From Lentibacillus sp. CBA3610 (GTDB lineage Bacteria > Bacillota > Bacilli > Bacillales > Amphibacillaceae), in assembly GCF_013373365.1 (NCBI RefSeq), contig NZ_CP035925.1:62001-126000 (forward strand): DNA of 64,000 nucleotides, in the 5' to 3' direction. The translations under genes were made by a program, and so were the position numbers. This document shows, piece by piece, positions 1-7,831 of the stretch (position 1 is the first letter of the stretch; each line of letters opens with the position of its first letter). The notes below the pieces were generated by a model. The model saw nothing but the letters and a program-made list of their open reading frames with translations, did no database searches and was not told the origin of the DNA.

Positions 1-81
1 AATCCCCTGGACAAACGGATGATTCAGACTCTGTTCCCAGCTTTCTGTCGTTGTTTCACGCAATGACTCCGTAAAACGCAT
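1..81 (-). CDS. tenA: Thiaminase II / aminopyrimidine aminohydrolase TenA, N-terminal 27 residues (cut by window edge)
   Basis: Reading leftward from ATG at 81 gives MRFTESLRETTTESW followed by NHPFVQGI. This is the usual N-terminus of TenA, where helix 1 carries the conserved HPFV segment. TenA family enzymes hydrolyse degraded thiamine pyrimidines (aminopyrimidine salvage) or thiamine itself, in the cytoplasm. A strong Shine-Dalgarno sequence (GGGGAGGA, minus strand) lies just upstream of the start. A TPP riboswitch lies about 150 bases upstream on the same strand, which independently supports a thiamine-salvage gene. The catalytic cysteine and the rest of the gene lie outside the window, so integrity cannot be judged. 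Confidence 0.8.
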   Translation of the reverse strand, partial: MRFTESLRETTTESWEQSLNHPFVQGI

Positions 82-88
82 AAAAAAT

Positions 89-144
89 CCTCCCCTTCTT
101 GATTAATGTTGACCCGACACGGGCGCACACGAAGAAAAGGGAGG
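89..144 (-). promoter_or_regulatory. Expression platform of the TPP riboswitch: hairpin that hides the tenA ribosome binding site
   Basis: On the minus strand CCTCCCTTTTCTT (144 to 132) can pair with AAGAAGGGGAGG (100 to 89), enclosing a smaller GC-rich helix (GACCCGAC region, 111-126). The second arm contains the tenA Shine-Dalgarno sequence and is followed by six T residues before the ATG. The same stem could therefore act as an SD-blocking helix or as an intrinsic terminator. Pairing is seen in the sequence; the regulatory role is inferred from its place between the aptamer and the start codon. Confidence 0.55.
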
Positions 145-228
145 TCATTAAAAGATAGATCGAACATTTGCACATGCCTAATACTTATGGTTGAATTCGC
201 CTATTTTAAATAATGCTATAATGTCCAC

Positions 229-311
229 TTTCCTCCGCTGGCGCTAACCAGGTCAGGTTCAAAGGGTCTTAGAGTACACTCTAATCTCAGCCTTTAAAAG
301 GCACCCCTAGT
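229..311 (-). promoter_or_regulatory. TPP riboswitch aptamer (THI-box)
   Basis: The minus strand carries the conserved THI-box elements in order: CTAGGGGTGCC, GGCTGAGA (here followed by a variable P3 stem), ACCCTTTGAACCTGA and CTGGTTAGCGCCAGCGGAGG. These form the pyrimidine- and pyrophosphate-sensing arms of the thiamine pyrophosphate aptamer. It lies upstream of tenA in the same orientation, so thiamine pyrophosphate is expected to lower tenA expression. Confidence 0.95.
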
Positions 312-613
312 GAAATAATGTTGTATTTATATGGTAGCATAACTTATGATGAAAGAAAACAGCCGGCAAAAATAAGGATTAACTTAAAATTTGCAAACGG
401 TATTATTCTTAATAAAATATATCTTGTATTGTATAATTATTAAGTAGGAATTTCTTTATGAAAGAGATTATTTTGCAGAGGGGTGTGCCATACGGTTGGT
501 ACGAGTCATTTGTTAAAACTGGGCTTTCACTGATGTGAATTATTTTCTCTTACGTTTAGCTATGCCGGGATTAGTGGAAACTTAATATATATAGAAATTT
601 AAGTAACGATACC
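312..613. other. AT-rich intergenic stretch with no recognised gene
   Basis: No open frame with a plausible ribosome binding site was found on either strand. The promoter for the riboswitch-tenA transcript should lie in the first ~60 bases (minus strand), but I could not assign its -35 and -10 boxes with confidence. Confidence 0.5.
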
Positions 614-642
614 TTGAAATACAATCATTGTTGGCATATAAT
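614..642 (+). promoter_or_regulatory. Sigma-A type promoter pointing into the 3' end of the toxin relic (putative antitoxin RNA promoter)
   Basis: TTGAAA (614-619), 17-base spacer, TATAAT (637-642). This is close to the vegetative consensus with ideal spacing. Transcription would begin near 649 and run antisense to the 3' region of the holin-like toxin relic on the minus strand. That is the arrangement of TxpA/RatA-like type I toxin-antitoxin loci. No protein-coding gene follows on the plus strand. Confidence 0.6.
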
Positions 643-648
643 GAAAGT

Positions 649-775
649 AGAAAGCATAATACTAAAAAGAACCCCGACAGTGGGAGTCGGAGTTCTCTAA
701 GCTACGCCGCAAGAAGTTGCGGTGGAGTGGGTTAGAGGTAGTCCCAACGTGTCCATTTTTTACAGGTGGGATTAC
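649..775 (+). ncRNA. Putative antisense antitoxin RNA of a type I toxin locus (3' end uncertain)
   Basis: Inferred transcript from the promoter at 614-642. It covers two stem-loops (664-696 and the GCCGCAA/TTGCGGT stem near 704-722) and overlaps the 3' untranslated part of the toxin relic by at least 100 bases. There is no open frame. The 3' end is a guess because no clear plus-strand terminator is visible. If the toxin is dead the RNA may now have no target. Confidence 0.35.
664..696 (-). terminator. Intrinsic terminator of the toxin transcript
   Basis: On the minus strand the stem AGAAC-TCCGAC / GTCGGGGTTCT is followed by a T run. This hairpin, together with the GCGGCG-type stem just upstream of it, is the usual 3' tail of short holin-like toxin genes in Bacillaceae. 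Confidence 0.7.
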
Positions 776-866
776 TTTCTTAAATCAAAACAATTTAGCG
801 TCATGACCAGCATGAGTAATGACCAAAGCTGATCATGAGCATGATGCCTTGATAAAGCGTAATCAA
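772..866 (-). pseudogene. Decayed small holin-like (type I) toxin gene
   Basis: From TTG at 866 the minus strand reads LITLYQGIMLMISFG, which matches the start of the ~30-residue single-helix 'putative holin-like toxin' family. The frame then breaks: after SFG the expected hydrophobic run (LLMLVMTL-like) is in another frame, and a third frame gives the family-like end before the TAA at 772-774. I count a two-base and a one-base insertion relative to the family pattern. A ribosome binding site (GAGAGGAG, near 880-887) and a TATAAT box (962-967, minus strand) are kept. The 3' tail with two conserved stems is also intact. Members are membrane-disrupting peptides controlled by antisense RNA; this copy is probably inactive. 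Confidence 0.6.
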
Positions 867-1025
867 TATAATATATCACTCCTCTCGTTTTGACATATTC
901 CATTGTCAAAGTGACGAGCAGCAAAGGCTCCACCGCCAACTGCTTATGTAGCTCAGTTTTTATTATAGCAAATTATGAATCCTTTTGTAGTTAAAATAGA
1001 AGTTAAGGTGAACTTCAACCGCCAA

Positions 1026-1067
1026 AATAAGGCTACCCAACTATCAATAATGGCTGGCAGCCTTATT
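1026..1067 (-). terminator. Hairpin, likely terminator of the lipoprotein relic
   Basis: AATAAGGCT (1026-1034) pairs with AGCCTTATT (1059-1067), and CC/GG pairs extend the stem inward. It lies just downstream of the minus-strand lipoprotein relic and ends in a short T-rich stretch on that strand. Confidence 0.5.
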
Positions 1068-1086
1068 GTCATTTAACAAAGCTCAA

Positions 1087-1421
1087 TTATTTAACAAACT
1101 CTACAAAAGTTGTATTAATACCAGTGTAGCTTTCTCTTATCTCACCGTCATATTCGACTTTAAATCTTGTCACCGATTTGCCATGCTATATCGCCGGCAA
1201 CTGAAAGATTCACAGTTGCTTCGCCTCCTGATTTAAGTATATTCACCCTCATCTATTGTAACAAGAGCATTCTGACCATTTATTTCTTCAATGGTTCCTG
1301 TGAAAGTTGCTTTGGTTTCACTGTTATCCGTTTTGTCAATATTAGAGGAATCAGAGGAATTACATGCAAATATAAACCGATTAATAAAATTGTGCATAAC
1401 GCGATAAATGTTTTTCCTCAA
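1087..1421 (-). pseudogene. Frameshifted small lipoprotein (DUF3221/YobA-like)
   Basis: The gene is spread over three frames. The start MRK is followed, one frame over, by a signal peptide (KTFIALCTILLIGLYL). The first frame then gives ACNSSDSS, a lipobox cysteine and serine-rich linker, and the mature part TFTGTIEEINGQ with VTIDEGE. After a further shift it continues LKSGGEATVNLSVAGD and WQIGDKI. A last shift gives KVEYDGEIRESY and GINTTFVEFVK up to the stop at 1087. That is at least three one-base lesions in about 110 codons. The pattern fits small secreted DUF3221-type lipoproteins of Bacillaceae of unknown role. A plus-strand open frame over the same bases has no ribosome binding site and is ignored. 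Confidence 0.7.
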
Positions 1422-1492
1422 GATACACCCCTACAATCATAACCATTCGATCACCGACTTGCCCTGCAGACAAATTGAGGTTTCTCTTTATT

Positions 1493-2298
1493 TTAAAAAC
1501 TTGCCAGCATTTCATTAAATTGATCCGCATGCTCCCAGAACATCATATGTCCGCCGAGCACTTCGATTTTTGATTCAGGCGAAACCTTTTTTATATAAGA
1601 AGAAGCTGTATCTGCCCAATGTTCTGCAACAACTGTTAAGGTTGGAACGGAATTGCTTAGGGAATGCGTTTCATCTCGGTAATCGGAAAACATACCTGAT
1701 GCAAAAACGTTCGCCGCAATATAGTATGGTGTTTTGAGCAATTGTTCAACAAGCCAATTCAGTTCTTCTTGCTTTACTTCCCGCTGGATCATGACTTGAT
1801 TAATATAGTCTGTGATGAATGCCCGCTGACCTTGTGGGTTCCGCAAATGTGACGTATAAATCGCCGCAATATCGTCCAGTGTTCCTTCTACCCAATCATC
1901 GCTATGGACAGATAATGATTTCGGCGGCATATCAACTAAAACAGCTGATTTGATATTCTCGTATCCATATTGTTTGAAATACTCCCAGACCGTCAAGCAG
2001 CCAAAGGACCACCCGACAAGTGTGACGTTCTCCACATCTAATTGCTTCAAAACTTGGCCAAATCCGTACCATGTGTCACATAATCATTGCCATGTACGGT
2101 CAATGTGGATCTCACGTGGCTCCTGGGGTCAAGGACAATGACGTGATTCGTTTTTGAGAAATAGTCCACCTGTTTTGAAATACCTCAGTTGTGAATGTAA
2201 AATCCCGGAATAAAAACAATTGGTTCACCCTGTCCAACATCCTGAACGAATAATTCGATTCCAGAATCGATTTCAATGTACTTTCCGTTTACTGACAT
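1493..2298 (-). pseudogene. Frameshifted alpha/beta hydrolase
   Basis: The start at 2298 gives MSVNGKYIEIDSGIELF and GQGEPIVFIPGF, the N-terminal strands of an alpha/beta hydrolase. Shortly after, the frame changes (FTFTTEVFQ is read one base over), then returns as QVDYFSKTN and VIVLDPRS, and shifts again before STLTVHGNDY. The open C-terminal part (1493-2050) holds the nucleophile elbow GWSFG and the late histidine region GGHMMFWEHADQF. The family (non-haem peroxidase/esterase-like) acts on small esters or lactones in the cytoplasm. At least four frame changes make the full protein impossible; the intact 185-residue C-terminal frame lacks the first strands and should not fold as an enzyme. 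Confidence 0.8.
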
Positions 2299-2787
2299 GA
2301 CTATCAGCCCCTTAGAGTTATAGTAAGTTGGTACTTATCAGTTTAATCTATTTCCGAAAAGTCCGCAAAATAACAACTCCCGCCACTTGGTTTTCACGTT
2401 CACCTGTATAACTACTGCTATCATTTCATCCCAACGTATCAAAAAGCACCTTTCTCACTCCTATAATCGAAACGAACCCGGGAAAAGTGGCATCTTTCGG
2501 TTAAAAAAATAAAAAATATTTTTCATTTTGGTGCCCCCAAATGCTAAAATGTTTCGATTAAAGAGGTAAAGGGGGGGCTATTAAGATTTGCTTATGGACA
2601 TTGTGTGGAATGAGAATGGAAAAGGAAAGATCATAAACAGACAAGCAGTATTGTAAATGCTAAACTAAAATAGACGGTTTTCGCTAAATAAAAATGAACA
2701 CTTTGGGGCAGTCTTCGTATTGATATTAAAAATGAGTCATTAAGCTGCAGTCGATTTGTCTATCTTGCATATTACAACAACCCACAA
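2299..2787. other. Intergenic stretch, nothing recognised
   Basis: AT-rich with short homopolymer runs. No open frame with a ribosome binding site, no clear hairpin-plus-T-run and no repeat that I can see. Confidence 0.5.
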
Positions 2788-4200
2788 TCAATAAACCACT
2801 CTATACAACCGATCCACTGCCTCAGCGATGTCTTCTTGTTTAATACTGGCAAAGCCAATGACGAGCTGAATATTGCTCGATCTTTTAACCTCACCTTCCA
2901 GCATAAACCGTTTTATTGTATAGATTTCCAGTTTCTCTTCTTGTGCTTTTTCATTGATTTTTTCATAGCTTTTTTCTGCATTGAATGTCGCAAGAAAATG
3001 GAGACCAGCTGGTACATCTTTTATGTGTATGTTACCTTGAAATTTTAATCGAAGTGCATTAATTAGGTGTTTACGTTTCTTATTATAATGTTGATTCATT
3101 CGTTTAATGTGCCTGGCATATTCACCCCTTTGTATAAAGTCATGTAACGTATATAAATGGAGCGAGTTACTTCCCTGAATCCAATCCGAATAATGGTATT
3201 TATACTTCTCCAGTAATTTAGGTGGCAATACCATGTAACTGATTCGGAAGCTCGGTAACAGTGTCTTAGAAAAAGTTCCAACATAGATAACACGACGATT
3301 TTGATCAAGACTTTGTAAGGAAGGAATGTTATCTGTACCATATTTAAATTCGCTGTCGTAATCATCTTCTATAATATATCGATCTTCTTTCATAGTAGCC
3401 CAACTCAATAGTTCAACTCTTCTGGATATTGGCATAATCGCTCCAGTCGGAAATTGATGTGACGGTGTAACAAACAAAAAATCAGGCTTCGTTCTTTTTA
3501 GTTCTCCAATATCAATACCTTCTTTGTCTAATTCAATAGGAAGTACATTAAGATTCAAGGTCTTCAGCAATTGAAAAATACGTGAATAGCCCGGGTTTTC
3601 GACAGCTATTTTTATGTTTGAAGATTGCATAGCCATTAACTGATGAACTAAAGGCTGAGTGCCGGAGCCGATAACAATTTGCTCAGGTTCACAAGTTACA
3701 CCGCGCGTTAAAGCAATCATATCCGAAATTGCCCTCCTTACGGTAAAAGGGCCTTGAGGATGTGTGATTTCAGCAAACTCCCTTTTATGCTCCTTGATCG
3801 CTTTCTGTTGACTTTTCATCCATTCGTTAAAAGGAAACCTAGAACTATCCGTTGCGATATGAGAGAAAGACAGCCAACCTTTTTTATGGTTGGAAGTTTC
3901 TTTTAAATACTTTGGTAATTTATATTCCTTCAGGGAGGGAACGTTAATAAAATGACCAACAGTTTCAACGAAATATCCTTTTCGTTCAATTGTATAAATG
4001 TATCCTTCTGCAAGTAATTGATCGTAAGCAGTTGCAACTGAATTGATACTTACCCCCAATTCATTTGCAAGTTGTCTTTTTGATGGCAACTTATCACCTG
4101 CAGTAATTTTATGTTCTAAAATGAATCCTTTCAGTCTTTCATAAATTTGCTGATAAATATAATTGGCGTTTTCACTTTGATTGATGTGGAATTTGATCAT
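2788..4200 (-). CDS. MocR/GabR-family transcription regulator (GntR wHTH fused to aminotransferase fold)
   Basis: This 470-residue protein has an N-terminal winged helix (about residues 10-80, with KLPSKRQLANELGVSINSV) and a fold-type I aminotransferase domain from about 110. The PLP lysine sits in GTFSKTLLPS and the substrate-arginine region follows as SFRISYM. MocR proteins use bound PLP, often with an amino compound, to control nearby amine, amino acid or vitamin B6 genes. It faces away from the ABC importer at 4697, with direct-repeat operators upstream of its start. It is a close paralogue of the regulator at 48551-49963, of the same length and with near-identical upstream DNA. That copy has an adjacent aminotransferase; this one has none, so its target here is unclear. 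The importer is the obvious candidate. Confidence 0.92.
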   Translation of the reverse strand: MIKFHINQSENANYIYQQIYERLKGFILEHKITAGDKLPSKRQLANELGVSINSVATAYDQLLAEGYIYTIERKGYFVETVGHFINVPSLKEYKLPKYLKETSNHKKGWLSFSHIATDSSRFPFNEWMKSQQKAIKEHKREFAEITHPQGPFTVRRAISDMIALTRGVTCEPEQIVIGSGTQPLVHQLMAMQSSNIKIAVENPGYSRIFQLLKTLNLNVLPIELDKEGIDIGELKRTKPDFLFVTPSHQFPTGAIMPISRRVELLSWATMKEDRYIIEDDYDSEFKYGTDNIPSLQSLDQNRRVIYVGTFSKTLLPSFRISYMVLPPKLLEKYKYHYSDWIQGSNSLHLYTLHDFIQRGEYARHIKRMNQHYNKKRKHLINALRLKFQGNIHIKDVPAGLHFLATFNAEKSYEKINEKAQEEKLEIYTIKRFMLEGEVKRSSNIQLVIGFASIKQEDIAEAVDRLYRVVY

Positions 4201-4211
4201 TTGATTGCCCC

Positions 4212-4241
4212 CTGGTACCTAAATTTTTTCAATTCTGGTAC
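4212..4241. promoter_or_regulatory. Direct-repeat operator for the MocR regulator
   Basis: CTGGTAC occurs twice (4212-4218 and 4235-4241), 23 bases apart centre to centre, about two helical turns. The same arrangement (CTGGTCC/CTGGTAC, same spacing) lies in front of the paralogous MocR gene at 49975-50004. The following CATACTAGTCTATAAATTC segment is also identical at both loci. GabR-type dimers bind head-to-tail repeats, so this is the probable autoregulatory and divergent-control site. Confidence 0.65.
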
Positions 4242-4696
4242 TTTTCATTATAAAAAGAATATATCATACTAGTCTATAAATTCACAGTATATAGTAAAAT
4301 GGGGTTCCATTTTGGGAGCCGTTACCACTGATTCAAATCAGTTGCAGGTGAAAAGGTAGAAGTATCTACTTAAGGCTGCCTGTCAGTAATGGTAATTTAA
4401 ACTTAGCAAAGAGAGCAAAAGAAACCACGATTAAAGATGTAGATTAGAAGTAATGGACCAGTTCTTCAAGTGTAACCGCCGTAGCATCTATCAACCATGG
4501 TCTAATAAAAATTGTGTGTATGGATCTTACGAAAGGATTTCAAACATAGATTTTTATTGATCATTAGATTTGGAACAAAATGATGAAAGTTTAAAGTAGC
4601 CTTAATTGAAAGAAGGAGGGATATGGAGAAATTGGTACATCAGAAAATGATATCGGTTACATTTGTGGTTTCTAAAATAATAAAAAGGGGAGATAT
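4242..4696. other. Long leader/intergenic region before the ABC importer
   Basis: The first ~50 bases are conserved with the second MocR locus and probably hold the divergent promoter. The remainder contains short stop-rich frames only (for example a frame ending LAKRAKETTIKDVD near 4395-4450). It may be a relic of a gene lost between regulator and importer, but I do not recognise it. Confidence 0.4.
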
Positions 4697-5902
4697 TTGG
4701 TGAGTATTGTAAAGAAAGGGCTTATTCTTTTTAGTTTTGTATTTATCGTGTTGATTATCTCAGGGTGCAATTCAGAAAATGCTTCATCTGAAGGTGACAC
4801 CATTAAAATTGGTGCAGTACTACCAATGACGGGTGGTAATGCAGTGTTTGGGGAAAAATTTGAACAAGCTTATACTATGGCTGCTGAAGAAATTAATGAG
4901 GCTGGTGGGGTTAATGGTAAGGAGATAGAGATTGTAATTGAAGATTCTGAGGGAGACGCACAAAATGCTAGGTCTGCGACTGAAAAATTGGTTTCGGACG
5001 ATGGGATTCTAGCTTTAACAGGTGGACGTTCTTCGGGGGTTACTTTAGTTGAAGCGCAGGTAGCAGAGGAAAATCAAATCCCATACTTAATTGATCATGG
5101 ATCCAGTGATTTGGCAACTATGGAAGGGTACACATATGTTTATCGTTTAAATCCAACGGCAGGCATGTATCCAAATGCATTATTAGATTATTTTAATGAG
5201 AATCCTCCAGAATCTATTGCTCATATCAACGTTGATAATGCTTTTGGAGAAGCAGTTTATGACTATGGTTTACAGGGTTATGTAGAGAACTCGGATGTTG
5301 AGTATGAAATGTTCGAATACACTGCAGGGGAATTAGACTTGAAACCGATTATGGAACAGGCAAAAGGTTTGAATCCAGAGGTGGTTTTGATGACTTCAGG
5401 GAATGATAATGATGCTGCACAGTTGATGATGGCTGCAAACGAAGCATCCCTCTCACCAGAGTTATTTGTTGGGACAGGTGCTGGGCATTCTATTATGGGG
5501 TTTGCAGAGCAGGCAGGTGATTTATCTGAAACGGTTTTAACAGCAGGGCCATGGCACGGTGATAAAAACGACGAAGAGTACCAAGCTTTTTTCGATAAAT
5601 TTACTGAAACTTATGGTAATGAACCGGGAGAACATGAAATTGAGGGTTATACAGCAATATATGTCTTAGCCGATGCTTTTGAAAGAGCGGAAGAGCTTAA
5701 CAGAGAAAGTGTGTTATCTGCTTTGGATAGTACAGATTTGGATACAATTTTTGGACCAATTAAATTTGAGGATTTTGACGGCTATACAAATCAAAACAGA
5801 GCCATTACGGATGTTTCACAGTGGATTAATGGAAAAATGGTTACAGTTTACCCGGAAGATCAGGCACAGCAAGAATTAGTACCATTTCAAGGTTGGGATT
5901 AA
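4697..5902 (+). CDS. ABC importer substrate-binding lipoprotein, branched-chain amino acid/amide type (LivJ-like)
   Basis: A signal peptide ends in the lipobox ISGC (cysteine near residue 24), so the protein is anchored outside the membrane. The mature part begins with KIGAVLPMTGGNAVFG and has the periplasmic-binding-protein type I fold, with the AAEEINEAGGVNG segment typical of LivJ/AmiC/UrtA relatives. Length, 401 residues, is normal. Start is TTG at 4697 (GTG at 4700 is equally possible), behind AAAGGGGAG. It is the first gene of a five-gene importer operon. The ligand cannot be read from the sequence: family members bind branched-chain amino acids, amides, urea, aromatic acids and other small carboxylates. 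Confidence 0.92.
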   Translation: MVSIVKKGLILFSFVFIVLIISGCNSENASSEGDTIKIGAVLPMTGGNAVFGEKFEQAYTMAAEEINEAGGVNGKEIEIVIEDSEGDAQNARSATEKLVSDDGILALTGGRSSGVTLVEAQVAEENQIPYLIDHGSSDLATMEGYTYVYRLNPTAGMYPNALLDYFNENPPESIAHINVDNAFGEAVYDYGLQGYVENSDVEYEMFEYTAGELDLKPIMEQAKGLNPEVVLMTSGNDNDAAQLMMAANEASLSPELFVGTGAGHSIMGFAEQAGDLSETVLTAGPWHGDKNDEEYQAFFDKFTETYGNEPGEHEIEGYTAIYVLADAFERAEELNRESVLSALDSTDLDTIFGPIKFEDFDGYTNQNRAITDVSQWINGKMVTVYPEDQAQQELVPFQGWD

Positions 5903-5907
5903 AAACA

Positions 5908-5938
5908 AAACTGGAGAAGGCGAATCCTTCTCCAGTTT
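5908..5938 (+). promoter_or_regulatory. Intercistronic hairpin after the binding-protein gene
   Basis: A perfect 13-bp stem (5908-5920 with 5926-5938, core ACTGGAGAAGG) with a five-base loop sits between the binding protein and the first permease and has no long T run. Such hairpins protect the upstream message or partly terminate, giving more binding protein than membrane components. The pairing is seen; the effect is inferred. Confidence 0.75.
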
Positions 5939-5965
5939 ATAGCAAATTATTCTAGGAGGACCATT

Positions 5966-6841
5966 ATGGTACAAACATTATTTGACGGACTAATGATTGG
6001 TGGAGTATATGCCATAATAGCACTTGGCTTGACTCTAATATTTGGAGTTATGCGTGTGATTAATATGGCACATGGTGAATTTGTAATGATAGGTATGTTT
6101 GTAAGCTACTTTCTCTTTACCAGTATAGGATTGGATCCATTTATAAGTATTATTATTTCTGCACCTGCTTGTTTTCTTGTAGGTTATCTCTTATACCGGT
6201 TTTTTGTAGAAAAAGCTAAAGAGGGTGGAGAGGAGAATACCCTTTTATTGACCGCTGGCGCAAGTATTTTTTTAATTAACTTTATGGCACTTCCATTTCT
6301 TTTGGGACCGAATTTCTCTAGGTTAACAGGAGATAATTTGTTCTGGCAAAACAACGTGCTTAATATAGGGAGTGTTTCATTTAATTCTGCTTTATTAATG
6401 GGATTTTTTGTTACAGGTATATTAATATGTCTCCTACACTTATTTTTAACTAAAACAGATATAGGACTGGCAATGAGAGCTTCGGCACAAGAGCCACAAG
6501 CGGCACAAATCGTTGGTATAAATGTTTCATCTATTTCAGGTTTAACATTTGGCTTAGGTGCAGCTTTTGCGGGGGTTGCAGGAAGTATCCTGGCTACAAC
6601 ATACCCTATTTATGCTAGTATTGGATCACTTTATCTAGTGAAATCGTTTATCATTGTTGTTTTGGGAGGGATGGGTAGCATTCCTGGAGCTGCTATTGGA
6701 GGATTAATACTAGGGGTAACTGAAAGTTTTGGAGCTACTTATATTCCTGGGGGGACGGGTTATAGAGATGTGTTTGGGCTCATAATATTTTTAATAGTTC
6801 TATTATACAGGCCCCAAGGATTATTTGGGAAAGGAGTGTAA
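5966..6841 (+). CDS. ABC importer permease, LivH-like
   Basis: A 291-residue hydrophobic protein with about eight membrane helices. It carries the family signatures GGVYAIIALGLTLIFGVMR near the N-terminus, INMAHGEFVMIG, MRASAQEPQAAQIVGI (the cytoplasmic coupling loop) and VLGGMGSIPGAAIGG near the C-terminus. It starts with ATG behind CTAGGAGG. It forms the transmembrane heterodimer with the LivM-like protein encoded immediately downstream (three-base gap). It imports the ligand captured by the lipoprotein encoded at 4697. Confidence 0.93.
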   Translation: MVQTLFDGLMIGGVYAIIALGLTLIFGVMRVINMAHGEFVMIGMFVSYFLFTSIGLDPFISIIISAPACFLVGYLLYRFFVEKAKEGGEENTLLLTAGASIFLINFMALPFLLGPNFSRLTGDNLFWQNNVLNIGSVSFNSALLMGFFVTGILICLLHLFLTKTDIGLAMRASAQEPQAAQIVGINVSSISGLTFGLGAAFAGVAGSILATTYPIYASIGSLYLVKSFIIVVLGGMGSIPGAAIGGLILGVTESFGATYIPGGTGYRDVFGLIIFLIVLLYRPQGLFGKGV

Positions 6842-6844
6842 TTG

Positions 6845-7831
6845 ATGAAACCTGTCATTTATGTAATGATCGTAACCGGTATAATTGCTGTTATTGTTCC
6901 TTTATTTGCAGATTTATATTTGTATTCTATATTAACAACCGTCTTAATTTGGATTATGCTCGGGCAGGCATGGAATCTTCTAGGTGGATTCACGGGGCAA
7001 ATCTCCTTTGGTCATGCGATGTTTCTAGCAATTGGAGCATATAGTTCTATGATTATCACCAATAGCCTTAATTTAGATATGATTCTAACTTTGTTGGTTG
7101 GAGGTTTATTTGCTGGGCTATTTTCTTTTCCATTAGGTTTATTGATCTTTAGATTAAAAGGGCCATACTTTGCACTTGCTACATTGGCGTTTGCTGAAAT
7201 ACTACATATTGTTGCAAGAAATTGGAAAGGGCTTACTAATGGTGGAGAGGGAATGATGCTTTCGAATAATGCAACTTTCTTAGGGATTGAAATATTCTCA
7301 AATGACGAATATTTCTTTGTAGCTTTGTTATTAGCTGCTATAGTATCTTTGTCCTGTTATTATCTTATGAAAACTAAAGCAGGTTACAGTTTTATTGCAA
7401 TTCGGGAGAATCAGGATGCAGCAGAAGCAATGGGCATTAACTCAACTAGGACTAAGAGTACAGCTCTTTTTTTCAGTGCATTTTTAGCTGGAGTTGCTGG
7501 AGGATTCTATGGGCTTTATAACAAATTTATTGATCCTGAAATGACATTAACCGTTCATATGTCAGCAGAAATGATATTTGTAACTGTATTGGGTGGGATT
7601 GGAACAATACTCGGTCCTGTTATAGGGTCCACAATTTTAATTACTCTTCAGGAATATTTAAAAGAAGTGCCAATGTTCCAATCTTTTTCATCTCTTTATT
7701 TAGTAATCTATGGATTATTTATTATGATTATCATTGTATACCTTCCTGGTGGTATTATAGATGGAATCAAAAAAATACGTCAATATTTTTCGAAAGGAGG
7801 AGATGAGAGTGACTATTCTAAAAGTGGATAA
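6845..7831 (+). CDS. ABC importer permease, LivM-like
   Basis: About 328 residues, hydrophobic. It contains the LivM hallmarks GGFTGQISFGHAMFLAIGAY, LKGPYFALATLAFAEI, FIAIRENQDAAEAMGIN (coupling loop) and VTVLGGIGTILGPVIGS. ATG 6845 is chosen over TTG 6842 because it is better spaced from AAAGGAG. The 3' end overlaps the start of the first ATPase gene, which indicates translational coupling. Partner of the LivH-like permease. Confidence 0.93.
   Translation: MKPVIYVMIVTGIIAVIVPLFADLYLYSILTTVLIWIMLGQAWNLLGGFTGQISFGHAMFLAIGAYSSMIITNSLNLDMILTLLVGGLFAGLFSFPLGLLIFRLKGPYFALATLAFAEILHIVARNWKGLTNGGEGMMLSNNATFLGIEIFSNDEYFFVALLLAAIVSLSCYYLMKTKAGYSFIAIRENQDAAEAMGINSTRTKSTALFFSAFLAGVAGGFYGLYNKFIDPEMTLTVHMSAEMIFVTVLGGIGTILGPVIGSTILITLQEYLKEVPMFQSFSSLYLVIYGLFIMIIIVYLPGGIIDGIKKIRQYFSKGGDESDYSKSG

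Noticed and set aside
1167..1442. 91-codon plus-strand open frame
   Set aside because: It is antisense to the lipoprotein relic, has no ribosome binding site and its composition is explained by the other strand.
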